In this document: positions 1-8,117 of the stretch, one piece after another | Layout of the letters: every line of letters starts with the position of its first letter | How positions within the stretch are numbered: position 1 is the stretch's first letter | From: Methanocella conradii HZ254 | GTDB taxonomy: Archaea; Halobacteriota; Methanocellia; Methanocellales; Methanocellaceae | DNA: 64,000 nucleotides | Direction: 5' to 3' | Assembly: GCF_000251105.1 (NCBI RefSeq) | Contig: NC_017034.1 | Coordinates: 124,001 to 188,000 of the forward strand | The notes under the pieces: model-generated | The model's database searches: none | What the model was told of the DNA's origin: nothing | The model's input: the letters and a program-made list of their open reading frames with translations, nothing else | Made by a program: the position numbers and the translations under genes

Positions 1-555
1 CCCTTCGGCAAGGTTGCCCCGCACGTCGAATATGATTGCCTCGTTGCCTCCCTTAACGTTGGCCTCGAGCTTCGCAAGTATGTTATTCAGATAATTCAAA
101 GACTTAATATTAGTAGGAAGCGCCTCCGGAGCATTTCTCCGTACGCTCACCGTGACCGCCGACAGCCCTTTTTCATAAAGGTCCCCATACATTGCCCCCC
201 ACGTCTCGGCAATACATATGACCGTAGGCTTCGGGCATTTATTTGGGTCCAGCCCGAGGTCTCCCTTACCCCTGGTTATGATGGGCCGTATATAGGCATC
301 CCTCAGGTTGTTCTTCCTGAGCGTTTCGAGGATGATTTCCTTCATCTCCTCCTTGGTGACGGGGGGCGTGAGCATTATAGCCTTCGCGCCATCGTACATC
401 CTGTCGATGTGCTCGTCCAGCCTGAAAACCTTCCCATTATACGCCCTGATGCCCTCAAAAACCCCGTCTCCGTATAATAAGCCATGATCATAAACTGATA
501 TCTTAGCGTCATCTTTCGTGTAGAACTTGCCATCTATATAGACATATTCGGCCAT
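1..555 (-). CDS. ilvE: Branched-chain amino acid aminotransferase, N-terminal part (runs off the window)
   Basis: The minus strand reads from an ATG at 555 and is open to the window edge, giving about 185 residues. The start MAEYVYIDGKF, the motif YDHGLLYGDGVFEGIRAY and the segment KSLNYLNNILAKLEA are typical of fold-type IV PLP aminotransferases of the IlvE group; the Lys of the last segment is probably the one that binds PLP. It catalyses the last, reversible transamination in Val/Leu/Ile synthesis. The C-terminal third lies outside the window. D-amino-acid aminotransferase or 4-amino-4-deoxychorismate lyase are relatives, but the sequence fits IlvE better. Confidence 0.9.
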   Translation of the reverse strand, partial: MAEYVYIDGKFYTKDDAKISVYDHGLLYGDGVFEGIRAYNGKVFRLDEHIDRMYDGAKAIMLTPPVTKEEMKEIILETLRKNNLRDAYIRPIITRGKGDLGLDPNKCPKPTVICIAETWGAMYGDLYEKGLSAVTVSVRRNAPEALPTNIKSLNYLNNILAKLEANVKGGNEAIIFDVRGNLAEG

Positions 556-628
556 ACAGACACCTTTTGAATAATGGCCACTCAAGCATATAACTCTTAT
601 GATTTTTGATGAAGAAAGTCTTTAGGCA

Positions 629-1732
629 TTGAGCATCTTATTTCGTATCGGTGAGAGCGTGCCCTGCGATGCAGAGGATATGAGGGGCAAGGCCGCCGAA
701 GCCCTCAAAAATGGGCTGGAGATGGCTAACATGGGCAGGATGATAGACTCAATCGCGTCGTTCGACGAGGCGATAAGGCTGGACCCTGCGTGCGCGGAAG
801 CCTATAACTGTAAAGGCCTGGTACTGCTACAGCTAAAGAGGTATGACAAGGCGTTCGAGTGCTTCGAGCACGCCATCAAGCTAGAGCCTGAGAACCCAAA
901 GTTCTGGTACAACAAAAGCATGCTGTTCAGGGAGCTGGGCATGTTCGAGGACGAGGCACAGGCATGCCTCATGTCCTTGAAATACGACCCCGGGTCCGCA
1001 CACGTGTGGCATAGCTGTGCCAGGGCGCTCGCCAGGATCGGCGAGAGCGCGGAGGCGCTATCGTGCATGGAAAAGGCGCTCGAGGCCACGCCGATGGACG
1101 CCAACCTCTGGTCCTACATGGGCTTCTACCAGTCCAGCCTTGGCATGCTGGATGACGCAGTAAAGTCCTTCGGGAAGGCCCTGGCCATAGACCCTGAGAA
1201 TGCCGCCGCCTGGCTGGGAAAAGGCGAGGCGCTTGCCCTGGCAGGAGAGGATGAGGAAGCATTGAAGTGCTTCGACCGCTCGATCGCCTTAAACTGCGGA
1301 ATCGCCAACGCGTGGTACGGCAAAGGCATGATCCTGATTAAGAAAAAATGCTATGAGGATGCCATGCGCATGCTCGACAAGGTTGTCGAGATCCAGCCGG
1401 GCCATGCGGACGCGTGGTTCTATCGGGGCTGCATCCTGGAAGCCATGGGAAAGATAAAGGAAGCCCTGGATAGCTATACCCGCGTGACGGAGGCCGAGCC
1501 TAAGAGCCATGCCGCATGGTTCATGCGCGGCGTCCTTCTCGGCCGCATGGAAGACTATGAGGGCGCAATCCAGTGCTTCGATAAGGCGATCGACATAAAC
1601 CCAAAATTCGCCGCAGCGTGGTACCACAAGGGCCTGTTCTCAAGCATCCTGGGCGATAGCGAGGAGGCGGCCAGGTGTATCTCGCGAACTATTGAGATAG
1701 ACCCGGGCTTCGACCCTAACGCGTATAATTAA
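629..1732 (+). CDS. Tetratricopeptide repeat protein
   Basis: The 367 residues consist almost wholly of about ten 34-residue TPR units, with repeated patterns such as AWYHKGL, ALDIDPENAAAWLGKGEAL and AIDINPKFAAAW. There is no signal peptide, membrane segment or catalytic domain. TPR solenoids are protein-interaction scaffolds, so the partner cannot be predicted. The listed start is a TTG at 629; an in-frame ATG at 680 would remove 17 non-TPR residues and is equally plausible. It is divergent from ilvE and stands alone before deoC. Confidence 0.85.
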   Translation: MSILFRIGESVPCDAEDMRGKAAEALKNGLEMANMGRMIDSIASFDEAIRLDPACAEAYNCKGLVLLQLKRYDKAFECFEHAIKLEPENPKFWYNKSMLFRELGMFEDEAQACLMSLKYDPGSAHVWHSCARALARIGESAEALSCMEKALEATPMDANLWSYMGFYQSSLGMLDDAVKSFGKALAIDPENAAAWLGKGEALALAGEDEEALKCFDRSIALNCGIANAWYGKGMILIKKKCYEDAMRMLDKVVEIQPGHADAWFYRGCILEAMGKIKEALDSYTRVTEAEPKSHAAWFMRGVLLGRMEDYEGAIQCFDKAIDINPKFAAAWYHKGLFSSILGDSEEAARCISRTIEIDPGFDPNAYN

Positions 1733-1770
1733 AAATAGCCTTTTATCTTCAGAATGCTTTTAGTTAATTG

Positions 1771-2442
1771 ATGAACGCTAGAGAGTTCGCCCGCCACATA
1801 GACCACACGCTTTTGAGGCCGGACGCAACCGAAAAGGATATCCTGCGGCTGTGCGAGGAGGCGAAGCTGTATGGGTTCGCATCGGCCTGCGTCGCGTCAT
1901 GCTGGGTCGGGCTGGCCAGGGATAGGCTCCGGGGCAGCAACGTTAAGGCCTGCTGCGTCGTGGGGTTCCCGCTAGGCTCGGAGATCTACCATGCCAAGGC
2001 ATTCGAGGCACGGGAAGCCGTCCATGCAGGGGCGGAAGAGATCGACGTCGTCATGAACATAGGGTATTTCAAGTCCGGGCGCACGGACTATGTCCGCATG
2101 GAACTAGAGGAGATCATCGCGGCCTCGAAGGGGGCGACTGTGAAGGTAATCATTGAGACGTGCTACCTGACGGACGCCGAGAAGGTCGAGGCCGCCAGGC
2201 TGGCGAGGGACGCCGGGGCGCCGTACGTGAAAACGTCGACGGGCTACGGCTCGATGGGGGCCACGGTCGAGGACGTAAGGCTTATCAAAAAAGAAGTCCC
2301 GGGCATAATGATAAAGGCCTCCGGCGGCATCCGCACCTATGAAGATGCGAAAAGGCTCCTCGACGCGGGGGCTACCCGCATAGGCACAAGCTCTGCCGTG
2401 AAGATAATGGAGGAGCTTAAAGCACTCCAAGCCCCTAAATAA
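1771..2442 (+). CDS. deoC: Deoxyribose-phosphate aldolase
   Basis: This is a TIM-barrel class I aldolase of 223 residues, normal for archaeal DeoC. Visible motifs are HIDHTLLRPDAT at the N-terminus, EIDVVMNIG (catalytic Asp), YVKTSTGYG (Schiff-base Lys) and IKASGGIRT (second Lys). It converts 2-deoxyribose-5-phosphate to glyceraldehyde-3-phosphate and acetaldehyde. I use the ATG at 1771 rather than the TTG immediately before it. An AT-rich gap separates it from mer. Confidence 0.95.
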   Translation: MNAREFARHIDHTLLRPDATEKDILRLCEEAKLYGFASACVASCWVGLARDRLRGSNVKACCVVGFPLGSEIYHAKAFEAREAVHAGAEEIDVVMNIGYFKSGRTDYVRMELEEIIAASKGATVKVIIETCYLTDAEKVEAARLARDAGAPYVKTSTGYGSMGATVEDVRLIKKEVPGIMIKASGGIRTYEDAKRLLDAGATRIGTSSAVKIMEELKALQAPK

Positions 2443-2601
2443 GCAATAAAAATATCAAAAAATACATAATAAAAATAAAAAAAAATTTCATACCCATAAA
2501 AAACGCTAAAAATATAGGGCTAAAAAACCGATATACTTTTAAGCAAGTAGTTTCATTACAATATAGTTAAGGTTTAAAAAGACCTAAGTGAGGTATGATT
2601 T
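2443..2601 (+). promoter_or_regulatory. AT-rich mer promoter region
   Basis: This gap is extremely AT-rich. A TATA-like element (atatactttt, 2531-2540) would place initiation near 2558-2562, giving a leader of about 40 nt. A GTGAGGT Shine-Dalgarno element lies about 7 nt before the ATG at 2602. The upstream A-tract is consistent with a strong promoter for an abundant methanogenesis enzyme, but strength is inferred. Confidence 0.55.
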
Positions 2602-3576
2602 ATGCCAACTTTCGGTATGGAGTTCGTTCCGAACTATCCACCCAAGGATTTAATCAACTATTGTAAGTTTGCTGAAGACAACGGAGTAAACTACCTGTGG
2701 ATTACAGACCACTACAACAACAGGCACGTCTTCGAGATGCTCGCCTTAATAGCGGACAAGACGACGAGGATAAGGCTGGGCACGGGTATCACCAACACGT
2801 TCACCCACAGCCCGGCCGACACGGCTACCGCTATTGCCACGCTTGACGAGATATCGGATGGCAGGGCAACCTGCGGCATCGGCCCCGGCGACCTGAGCAC
2901 GCTGCCCAAGATCGGCATTAACGTTGAGACGCCGATCGCGAGGCTCATCGAGGCCGTCGGCATCATGCGCCAGTTCTGGTCGGGACAGCCTGTCAGCACC
3001 CCGAACAACAAGATATTCAAGTTCGATGGAGCTGCGCTGGCCTATAAGCCAAAGCAGAAGTCGATTCCGGTCTACATAGGCGCACAGGGCGAGAAGATGA
3101 TCGAGACCGCCGGCAAGATCGGCGACGGCTCGCTGATCAACGCTTCCAACCCGAAGGACTTCCAGATCGCCGTGCCCATCATCAAGAAGGCCGCTGGCGA
3201 TAAGAAGTTCGACGTCGCGGCATGCGTGTCCATCTCGATCGACCAGGACGCCAAGAAGGCGAAGGGCGCAGTTAAGCCAGTGGTCGCTTTCATCGCCGCC
3301 GGCTCCCCGCCGCCCATCCTGCAGAGGCATGGCCTGGATGCAGCAAAGGTTGGCACGATTAAGGCGGCCCTTAACAAGGGCGACTTCAAGACCGCGTTCG
3401 GCACGGTCGACGACGCCATGATCGAGGCCTTCTCCATCTATGGCACGCCCGACGACATCAACGCCAAGATCGATGGCCTGACCGCGCTGGGCGTCACCCA
3501 GATTGTCGTCGGCTCCCCGATTGGCCCGGACAGGTACAACTCTATCCGCCTTATCGGCAAGTACGTCATCAAGTAA
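2602..3576 (+). CDS. mer: F420-dependent 5,10-methylenetetrahydromethanopterin reductase
   Basis: The 324-residue bacterial-luciferase-like TIM barrel is the normal length for Mer. The N-terminus MPTFGMEFVPNYPP, the segment WITDHYNNRHVFEMLALIA, the motif LGTGITNTFTHSPADTA and the C-terminal GSPIGPDR identify it. It reduces methylene-H4MPT to methyl-H4MPT with F420H2 in the cytoplasm, a core step of CO2-reducing methanogenesis, also used in reverse or for biosynthesis. It is monocistronic with its own AT-rich promoter and a terminator hairpin. Other F420 luciferase-like proteins are possible, but the match to Mer is strong. Confidence 0.96.
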   Translation: MPTFGMEFVPNYPPKDLINYCKFAEDNGVNYLWITDHYNNRHVFEMLALIADKTTRIRLGTGITNTFTHSPADTATAIATLDEISDGRATCGIGPGDLSTLPKIGINVETPIARLIEAVGIMRQFWSGQPVSTPNNKIFKFDGAALAYKPKQKSIPVYIGAQGEKMIETAGKIGDGSLINASNPKDFQIAVPIIKKAAGDKKFDVAACVSISIDQDAKKAKGAVKPVVAFIAAGSPPPILQRHGLDAAKVGTIKAALNKGDFKTAFGTVDDAMIEAFSIYGTPDDINAKIDGLTALGVTQIVVGSPIGPDRYNSIRLIGKYVIK

Positions 3577-3610
3577 AGTGGACTACCCGTCCACTTCTTT
3601 TTTTAATTTA
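3577..3610 (+). terminator. Hairpin plus T-tract after mer
   Basis: A perfect 7-bp stem (AGTGGAC/GTCCACT, 3577-3583 with 3589-3595) with a 5-nt loop is followed directly by a run of T. This fits transcription termination after mer; archaeal termination mainly needs the T-tract. Confidence 0.65.
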
Positions 3611-3620
3611 CCATAGTAAT

Positions 3621-4500
3621 CCCATAATGTCCTATTTGGTTTTTACCACAAAGGGCATAGAGGCTAGTTTTACCACAGAGGGAGGGGAAGGTGAATTTAA
3701 ACCACAGAGGTACACAGAGGGCACAGAGGCTGTTTATTTCCTGAAGGGGGAGACTTTAATTTACCATACCCATAATGTCCTATTTGGTTTTTACCACAAA
3801 GGGCATAGAGGCTAGTTTTACCACAGAGGGAGGGGAAGGTGAATTTAAACCACAGAGGTACACAGAGGGCACAGAGGCTGTTTATTTCCTGAAGGGGGAG
3901 ACTTTAATTTACCATACCCATAATGTCCTATTTGGTTTTTACCACAAAGGGCATAGAGGCTAGTTTTACCACAGAGGGAGGGGAAGGTGAATTTAAACCA
4001 CAGAGGTACACAGAGGGCACAGAGGCTGTTTATTTCCTGAAGGGGGAGACTTTAATTTACCATACCCATAATGTCCTATTTGGTTTTTACCACAAAGGGC
4101 ATAGAGGCTAGTTTTACCACAGAGGGAGGGGAAGGTGAATTTAAACCACAGAGGTACACAGAGGGCACAGAGGCTGTTTATTTCCTGAAGGGGGAGACTT
4201 TAATTTACCATACCCATAATGTCCTATTTGGTTTTTACCACAAAGGGCATAGAGGCTAGTTTTACCACAGAGGGAGGGGAAGGTGAATTTAAACCACAGA
4301 GGTACACAGAGGGCACAGAGGCTGTTTATTTCCTGAAGGGGGAGACTTTAATTTACCATACCCATAATGTCCTATTTGGTTTTTACCACAAAGGGCATAG
4401 AGGCTAGTTTTACCACAGAGGGAGGGGAAGGTTAATTTAAACCACAGAGGTACACAGAGGGCACAGAGGCTTTTTATTTCCTGAAGGGGGAGACTTACAC
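3621..4500 (+). repeat. Tandem array of six 148-bp repeats
   Basis: Six head-to-tail units start at about 3621, 3769, 3917, 4065, 4213 and 4361. Units 1-5 look identical; unit 6 shows at least two substitutions and loses its last bases near 4496. Each unit contains several ACCACAGAGG/GCACAGAGG elements, a motif known as a dispersed repeat in methanogens. Because 148 is not a multiple of 3, every unit begins the same 62-codon open frame, which overlaps the next by 41 bp. No ribosome binding site precedes these frames, so I treat them as non-coding. A related inverted copy lies at about 7829-7900. Confidence 0.95.
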
Positions 4501-4554
4501 CCCCTCGGAGACCCCTAATCTATAACAAATCAAGCGTTTTAATAATGTCAACTA

Positions 4555-4574
4555 CCCCGTCCTAAAGGACGGGG
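4555..4574 (-). repeat. Right-end hairpin of the IS200/IS605-type element
   Basis: CCCCGTCC and GGACGGGG form a perfect 8-bp stem around a 4-nt loop. The tnpB stop codon (4562-4564) lies inside the hairpin. In characterised TnpB systems the element's right end also forms the scaffold of the guide (omega/re) RNA, so this hairpin probably doubles as RNA structure. Confidence 0.8.
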
Positions 4575-5869
4575 CTTGCCGCTGCCGTAGCATTGGCAAT
4601 TTGATTAGGGGGAGGTCTGCTGTATAGCCTTACTCTCCGTGGTCTGTTGACGAGACCTCTACCAACTATCCCCCTTACGGGGGAGTCGCCGGATACTTTT
4701 CTCAATATGTTCAGTGCACCGTTAACATCGGCGTTGATGACGTTGCCGGTTATGCTCCGGTATAGTCCTCTCTCTATTCTTCGGGACTCGCCGTACGGTT
4801 GTAGTTTTATCTCGTCGAAGGCTAGAGCGTCAGTCCTCGACGTATATGCTTCATCAACCTCATGGTACTCTATGCCATACTGCTCGCACTTGCTCTTTAG
4901 TTTCAGCTTGAAGGTGCCATATGGTATCTGCACGAACTTCTGGTTGTTGACGTGCCCGTGGTTGATTTTCTGCTTGATGTCACGGAGTTCTCCGACCACG
5001 ACGTTGCCTATCCCGTTATCGAGACACCGTTTCACCACGATATTGACCGCTTGATTCAGTCCTTCTTTAATCTTGTTGTTCCGCCTGTACAGGAGCCTCG
5101 ACTGTCTTTTGGTTATGCCCTTAATCTTTTGCTTATCCTTTATCGATTGTAGTCTAGCGTTCTCCTTGTTGTACCACTGGTTGATTGATTTCAAACCCTT
5201 ACCGTCAATGATGACGGCAGACCCGGTGGAATCCACAAGAGTAGCGAAGTTATCGAGACCGAGGTCGATGCTAAGGTATTTTGACTTATCGAGGGCGATG
5301 TTTTCCTGTCGGTCGTTGTACACGTATTCTAGGTCGTAGTATAGGCCGCCGTACTTCGGTATCAGCCTCACTTCCTTGACGTGCTTACCTCGAATGTTCT
5401 TCGGCACGTCCAGCACTATGTCCCGTTGGTCTACGTGGTTCTCTTCCCTGAACTTCTTGGAAAGACCGATGTACACCTTTCCGTTCCTAATCCTGAATCC
5501 AGTTTCGGGGAATAGCACGACGAACAGTCCGTCTTTGTCGAGGTAGTGTGGAAGGCTCGCCGGACGGTTGTAGTTTCCTTCTTTCCTCTGGCGGAGTATT
5601 CCGAAGAAGCTCTTCATAGTCCTGTCCACGACCTTCATGGTTTGCTGGCCGCTCGCCGTCAAAAGCATATTGTAGTTCTCGTTGTCCTTGACGTAGTGGT
5701 ATGCGGACTCGTACTTGAGGAATGTACCGTTCAGGAAATAGTATTGCCGTACCGTGTACAACGTGACGTTATACAGGTTCTTGCTATAGTGACAGAGCGA
5801 CCGGAGTATGGAGAACTCCTTCTTGGTCAATCCTCTCACCCGGTTCTTCTGCACTCGTAGCATACGCAT
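4562..5869 (-). CDS. tnpB: TnpB / OrfB family RNA-guided nuclease, zinc-ribbon-less variant
   Basis: The 435-residue protein has the RuvC-like core of TnpB: D202 in SIDLGLDN, E294 in VVVGEL and D381 in NADVNGALN. The N-terminal half is the OrfB helix-turn-helix/beta-barrel region. Where most TnpBs carry a CxxC...CxxC ribbon between the E and last D motifs, this one has EAYTSRTDALAFDEI...RGLYRSITG with no cysteines. TnpB family members are guide-RNA-directed DNA nucleases that help retain the element. All three catalytic residues are present and the frame is intact, so activity is possible. The C-terminal ~45 residues are basic and proline-rich. Confidence 0.9.
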   Translation of the reverse strand: MRMLRVQKNRVRGLTKKEFSILRSLCHYSKNLYNVTLYTVRQYYFLNGTFLKYESAYHYVKDNENYNMLLTASGQQTMKVVDRTMKSFFGILRQRKEGNYNRPASLPHYLDKDGLFVVLFPETGFRIRNGKVYIGLSKKFREENHVDQRDIVLDVPKNIRGKHVKEVRLIPKYGGLYYDLEYVYNDRQENIALDKSKYLSIDLGLDNFATLVDSTGSAVIIDGKGLKSINQWYNKENARLQSIKDKQKIKGITKRQSRLLYRRNNKIKEGLNQAVNIVVKRCLDNGIGNVVVGELRDIKQKINHGHVNNQKFVQIPYGTFKLKLKSKCEQYGIEYHEVDEAYTSRTDALAFDEIKLQPYGESRRIERGLYRSITGNVINADVNGALNILRKVSGDSPVRGIVGRGLVNRPRRVRLYSRPPPNQIANATAAASPVL

Positions 5870-5914
5870 TATATATAATGTGTGACCTTATATCTTTGCT
5901 CGTAGCAGACGCAA

Positions 5915-5960
5915 GGGGCCGGTTCATCCCCACCCTGAAGGATGGGGACTTCCCGGCCCC
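5915..5960. repeat. Left-end composite hairpin of the IS200/IS605-type element
   Basis: An outer 8-bp stem (GGGGCCGG/CCGGCCCC, 5915-5922 with 5953-5960) encloses an inner stem (5928-5935 with 5940-5947, one mismatch, TGAA loop). The inner hairpin resembles the right-end hairpin at 4555-4574, as expected for paired ends of one IS200/IS605-type element. Confidence 0.7.
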
Positions 5961-6007
5961 ATGGCCCCACAGGATAAAAAAATCATCTAAAAAATTGTTG
6001 GGGTCCT

Positions 6008-6031
6008 CTCAGAGGGCGAAGCACCCTTGAG
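6008..6031. repeat. GGGCGAAGC-type hairpin repeat, copy 1
   Basis: CTCAGAGGGCGAAGCACCCTTGAG is a short imperfect hairpin with a GAA loop. A cleaner copy in the same orientation lies at 7803-7826, and both are followed by TAAA...AAGCC. It looks like a REP-like dispersed element; a transcript-terminating role cannot be excluded. Confidence 0.6.
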
Positions 6032-6153
6032 TGTATAAAGCCTAACTTCTGGGATTTTAGGCACATAACGTATTTTAATTTATACTATTCAGGTCAATAT
6101 CGACTAATTTCGACACGATAATGACATGCATCCATTTTTGATGAATATCATGT

Positions 6154-7450
6154 TCATGTGTGTTCGGTTAAGTTATCCATGGTTGCATTAGTCTGTTTCT
6201 GTTGATGTTTGGGGTTTGTCCTTGGCTTATCAGTGTGCTGGTGTATGTTATCAGGTCCATTTCCAGGTTCATGCTGTTGAGGACGGCTTTTAGTATTCCG
6301 TATGCGTTCGCTGCTAAGGCTTTTGCCCATTGTAGATGTGTGAGGAGGTGGGCTTTTTCCGGGTTGTATTTTCTTTCTTGCCAATCGTAGTAGTTGGCGG
6401 CTGCATATGAAAGTGAGGATGCTCACCCATATGAGGCATTTAATCACATCCGGGTTCTTGCTTTGTATCTGGTCTAACTGGTACACGTCTCCGAGTTCTT
6501 TAAATACCGGTTCGATCTCCCATCCTTGCACTGTAAAGGCTTGCGATGTCCTCCCCGTCTAGCACGCCTATGGGAATGTTAGTCAGGTACGAGTGATACT
6601 TTTTAGTTTCTTCATCTAGAACCAGGACCAGTCGGAAACTCCTCTTCGTCCTCGTGGTTTTGCCCTTGTACCTACGCCTTCTCACCGTTACTTCGACCTC
6701 CACGCTAGGAGTTGCCGTTTCAACAACGGGAGCACTTCTCCGAGCTTTTTGCCCAGGACGTCGACCGCGTTGCCCCTACACGCCTGGCTCGCTTTCACGA
6801 TGACCGGATTGGCGCTTCCCTTCAAACGGCTCACGAAGTATCCGCCGTAACGCTCTATCCTATCGAAGCTAATTGTAATCGAAAAACCCGAGTTAAGAGG
6901 ACCCGGTCCTTTAGCCACGGTCCGAGTCGGAGGGTCTTCACTTCGGCACTCCTCTCCGGATAGAGCCTCACCGTTTTCACGCCGTCCGCCACCACGCTAA
7001 CGATAAAACTAGGCTTCAGGCCGGCGGCCACCCTTCTACTGCGAGCGGCAGGCCACAAGTCCGCGAGGGAAGCGTGCAATCGTATGATCGTGCTATCCTG
7101 GATGAACAGGTCCTTGAACCCCTTCAACTTGTCACCAAGTTTGAGGCAGGGTTCTTTTGCCTGCTGTTCGAAAGCATAAAGAACGCACCGGTGAAGGAAC
7201 CCTTCCATCTCCGGGGTGAACCTGGCGCAAAAACTGCTAATGCTCAAATATTCACGCCGCTCACGGTCTCATACCCCCCCTTTTCAAGCCACGTATACTC
7301 CTCATAAAACTGGCCCCGAAACCCAGTACTACGACCCAGAACATGATCACCGGATCGATCTTCCTGTTACGCTTTTCGACTGATGTCGAATTCGAGCAAC
7401 AAAACCAGTCTCAACAGCCGTCTCCCGGAGAAAATCCTCGGGAAACAACC
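6154..7450 (-). pseudogene. Frameshifted IS4-like transposase remnant
   Basis: Pieces of one transposase follow each other in different minus-strand frames. Upstream is an N-terminal piece (VEKRNRKIDPVIMF, about 7300-7400), then REYLSISSFCARFTPEMEGF and LFIQDSTIIRLH (7247-6855), RIERYGGYFVSRLKGSANPVI (6918-6688), the segment 6703-6500, and EIEPVFKELGDVYQLDQIQS (6531 onward). The order and the motifs fit an IS4-type DDE transposase, with the first catalytic Asp likely in QDSTIIR. At least four frameshifts, one in the region around the second Asp, make it non-functional in cis. The family assignment is from memory of motif patterns. Confidence 0.8.
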
Positions 7451-7579
7451 CGGTCAGGCACGATACACAAGAATCAACAATCTCACAAGAATCGCTCATA
7501 CAACAATCCAATCAAAATTATATAATATATATTATTATAGTATTCTAGAGAATTAAACGCCTAACACGCCCTAAACCAC

Positions 7580-7604
7580 CTTAACCGAACACCCATGAAC
7601 ATGA
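7580..7604. repeat. Right inverted repeat of the degenerate IS
   Basis: This copy matches 6148-6172 in inverted orientation at 24 of 25 positions and marks the promoter-proximal end of the broken transposase. Confidence 0.8.
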
Positions 7605-8117
7605 ATATGTGCCTAATTAGGCACGTAGTATTTTTGTATAAAAAGAAAAATTCGGCGTAGGAGGGACATAATATCAATTTTTATGTGCCTAAAACCCGAG
7701 AACGCAGGATACAATTATTTGGTATAATAAATGGAATTTGGTATAATAAATGGAAGACCCATAATAAAAAAGAATCTCATTTATAATAGGTAGAGGGGGT
7801 CTCTCAGGGGGCGAAGCCCCCTTGAGTAAATAAAAAGCCTCTGTGCCCTCTGTGAACCTCTGTGGTGAATATTTTCTTCGTGCCCTCTGTGGTAAAAATG
7901 CGGAACATTTATATATTCGTCCTTGCCATCTGGTTGAGCGTGAGCGTATACCATAATTATAAGGGCGGCCAGAGGCGCGTTTTATCAGGCATAGCCTGCC
8001 CCGGCGGGTACGCATACGATTAGCAAACAGCCATGATTTTCATATGATAGCCTGCCAAAGGAAGGCGAAGGCATCGAACATAGCAATATTTTAAAAATTT
8101 CAAGGGATAAATCTCAC
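7605..8117. other. Repeat-rich intergenic region before prf1
   Basis: This gene-free stretch holds, in order: GTGCCTAATTAGGCAC, a palindrome at 7609-7624; the outer inverted repeat 7681-7702, which pairs with 6047-6068; a 19-bp direct repeat (7717-7735 and 7736-7754); the hairpin repeat at 7803-7826; and an inverted, shorter copy of the CACAGAGG-type repeat at 7829-7900. The last 100 bases hold the probable prf1 promoter, with an A/T-rich TTTTAAAAATTT box near 8091. An open minus-strand frame across 7689-8015 is composed of these repeats and is not a gene. Confidence 0.7.
7803..7826. repeat. GGGGGCGAAGCCCCC hairpin repeat, copy 2
   Basis: A near-perfect stem CTCA-GGGGGC / GCCCCC-TTGAG surrounds a GAA loop. 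It is the better-preserved sister of 6008-6031 and lies just upstream of the inverted CACAGAGG repeat. Confidence 0.65.

Larger units (their letters stand above)
4550..5960 (-). mobile_element. TnpB-only IS200/IS605-superfamily element (IS1341-like)
   Basis: A single tnpB gene is bracketed by subterminal hairpins: a perfect 8-bp stem at the 3' side (4555-4574) and a composite hairpin at the 5' side (5915-5960). This layout is typical of IS200/IS605 elements, whose ends are recognised as single-strand hairpins and lack terminal inverted repeats. No tnpA Y1 transposase is present, so the copy could move only with a TnpA supplied from elsewhere. Outer boundaries are approximate. Confidence 0.8.
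6148..7604 (-). mobile_element. Degenerate DDE-type insertion sequence with a 25-bp inverted repeat
   Basis: The ends are inverted copies of a 25-bp sequence with one mismatch (6148-6172 and 7580-7604, reading CATGTTCATGNGTGTTCGGT inward). They span 1,457 bp, right for a single-ORF IS. The interior holds one transposase gene broken into several frames. It lies inside another inverted pair (6047-6068 and 7681-7702), suggesting insertion into an older repeat. Confidence 0.8.

Noticed and set aside
3627..4407. Five identical 62-codon open frames in the tandem array
   Set aside because: They follow from the repeat unit, overlap each other, and lack a ribosome binding site or promoter. Their composition is that of the CACAGAGG repeats.
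3621..4500. CRISPR array
   Set aside because: The whole 148-bp unit is repeated without variable spacers, and no cas gene is near.
7689..8015. 108-codon minus-strand frame before prf1
   Set aside because: It consists of the inverted CACAGAGG repeat and hairpin repeats; no domain and no conserved start context.
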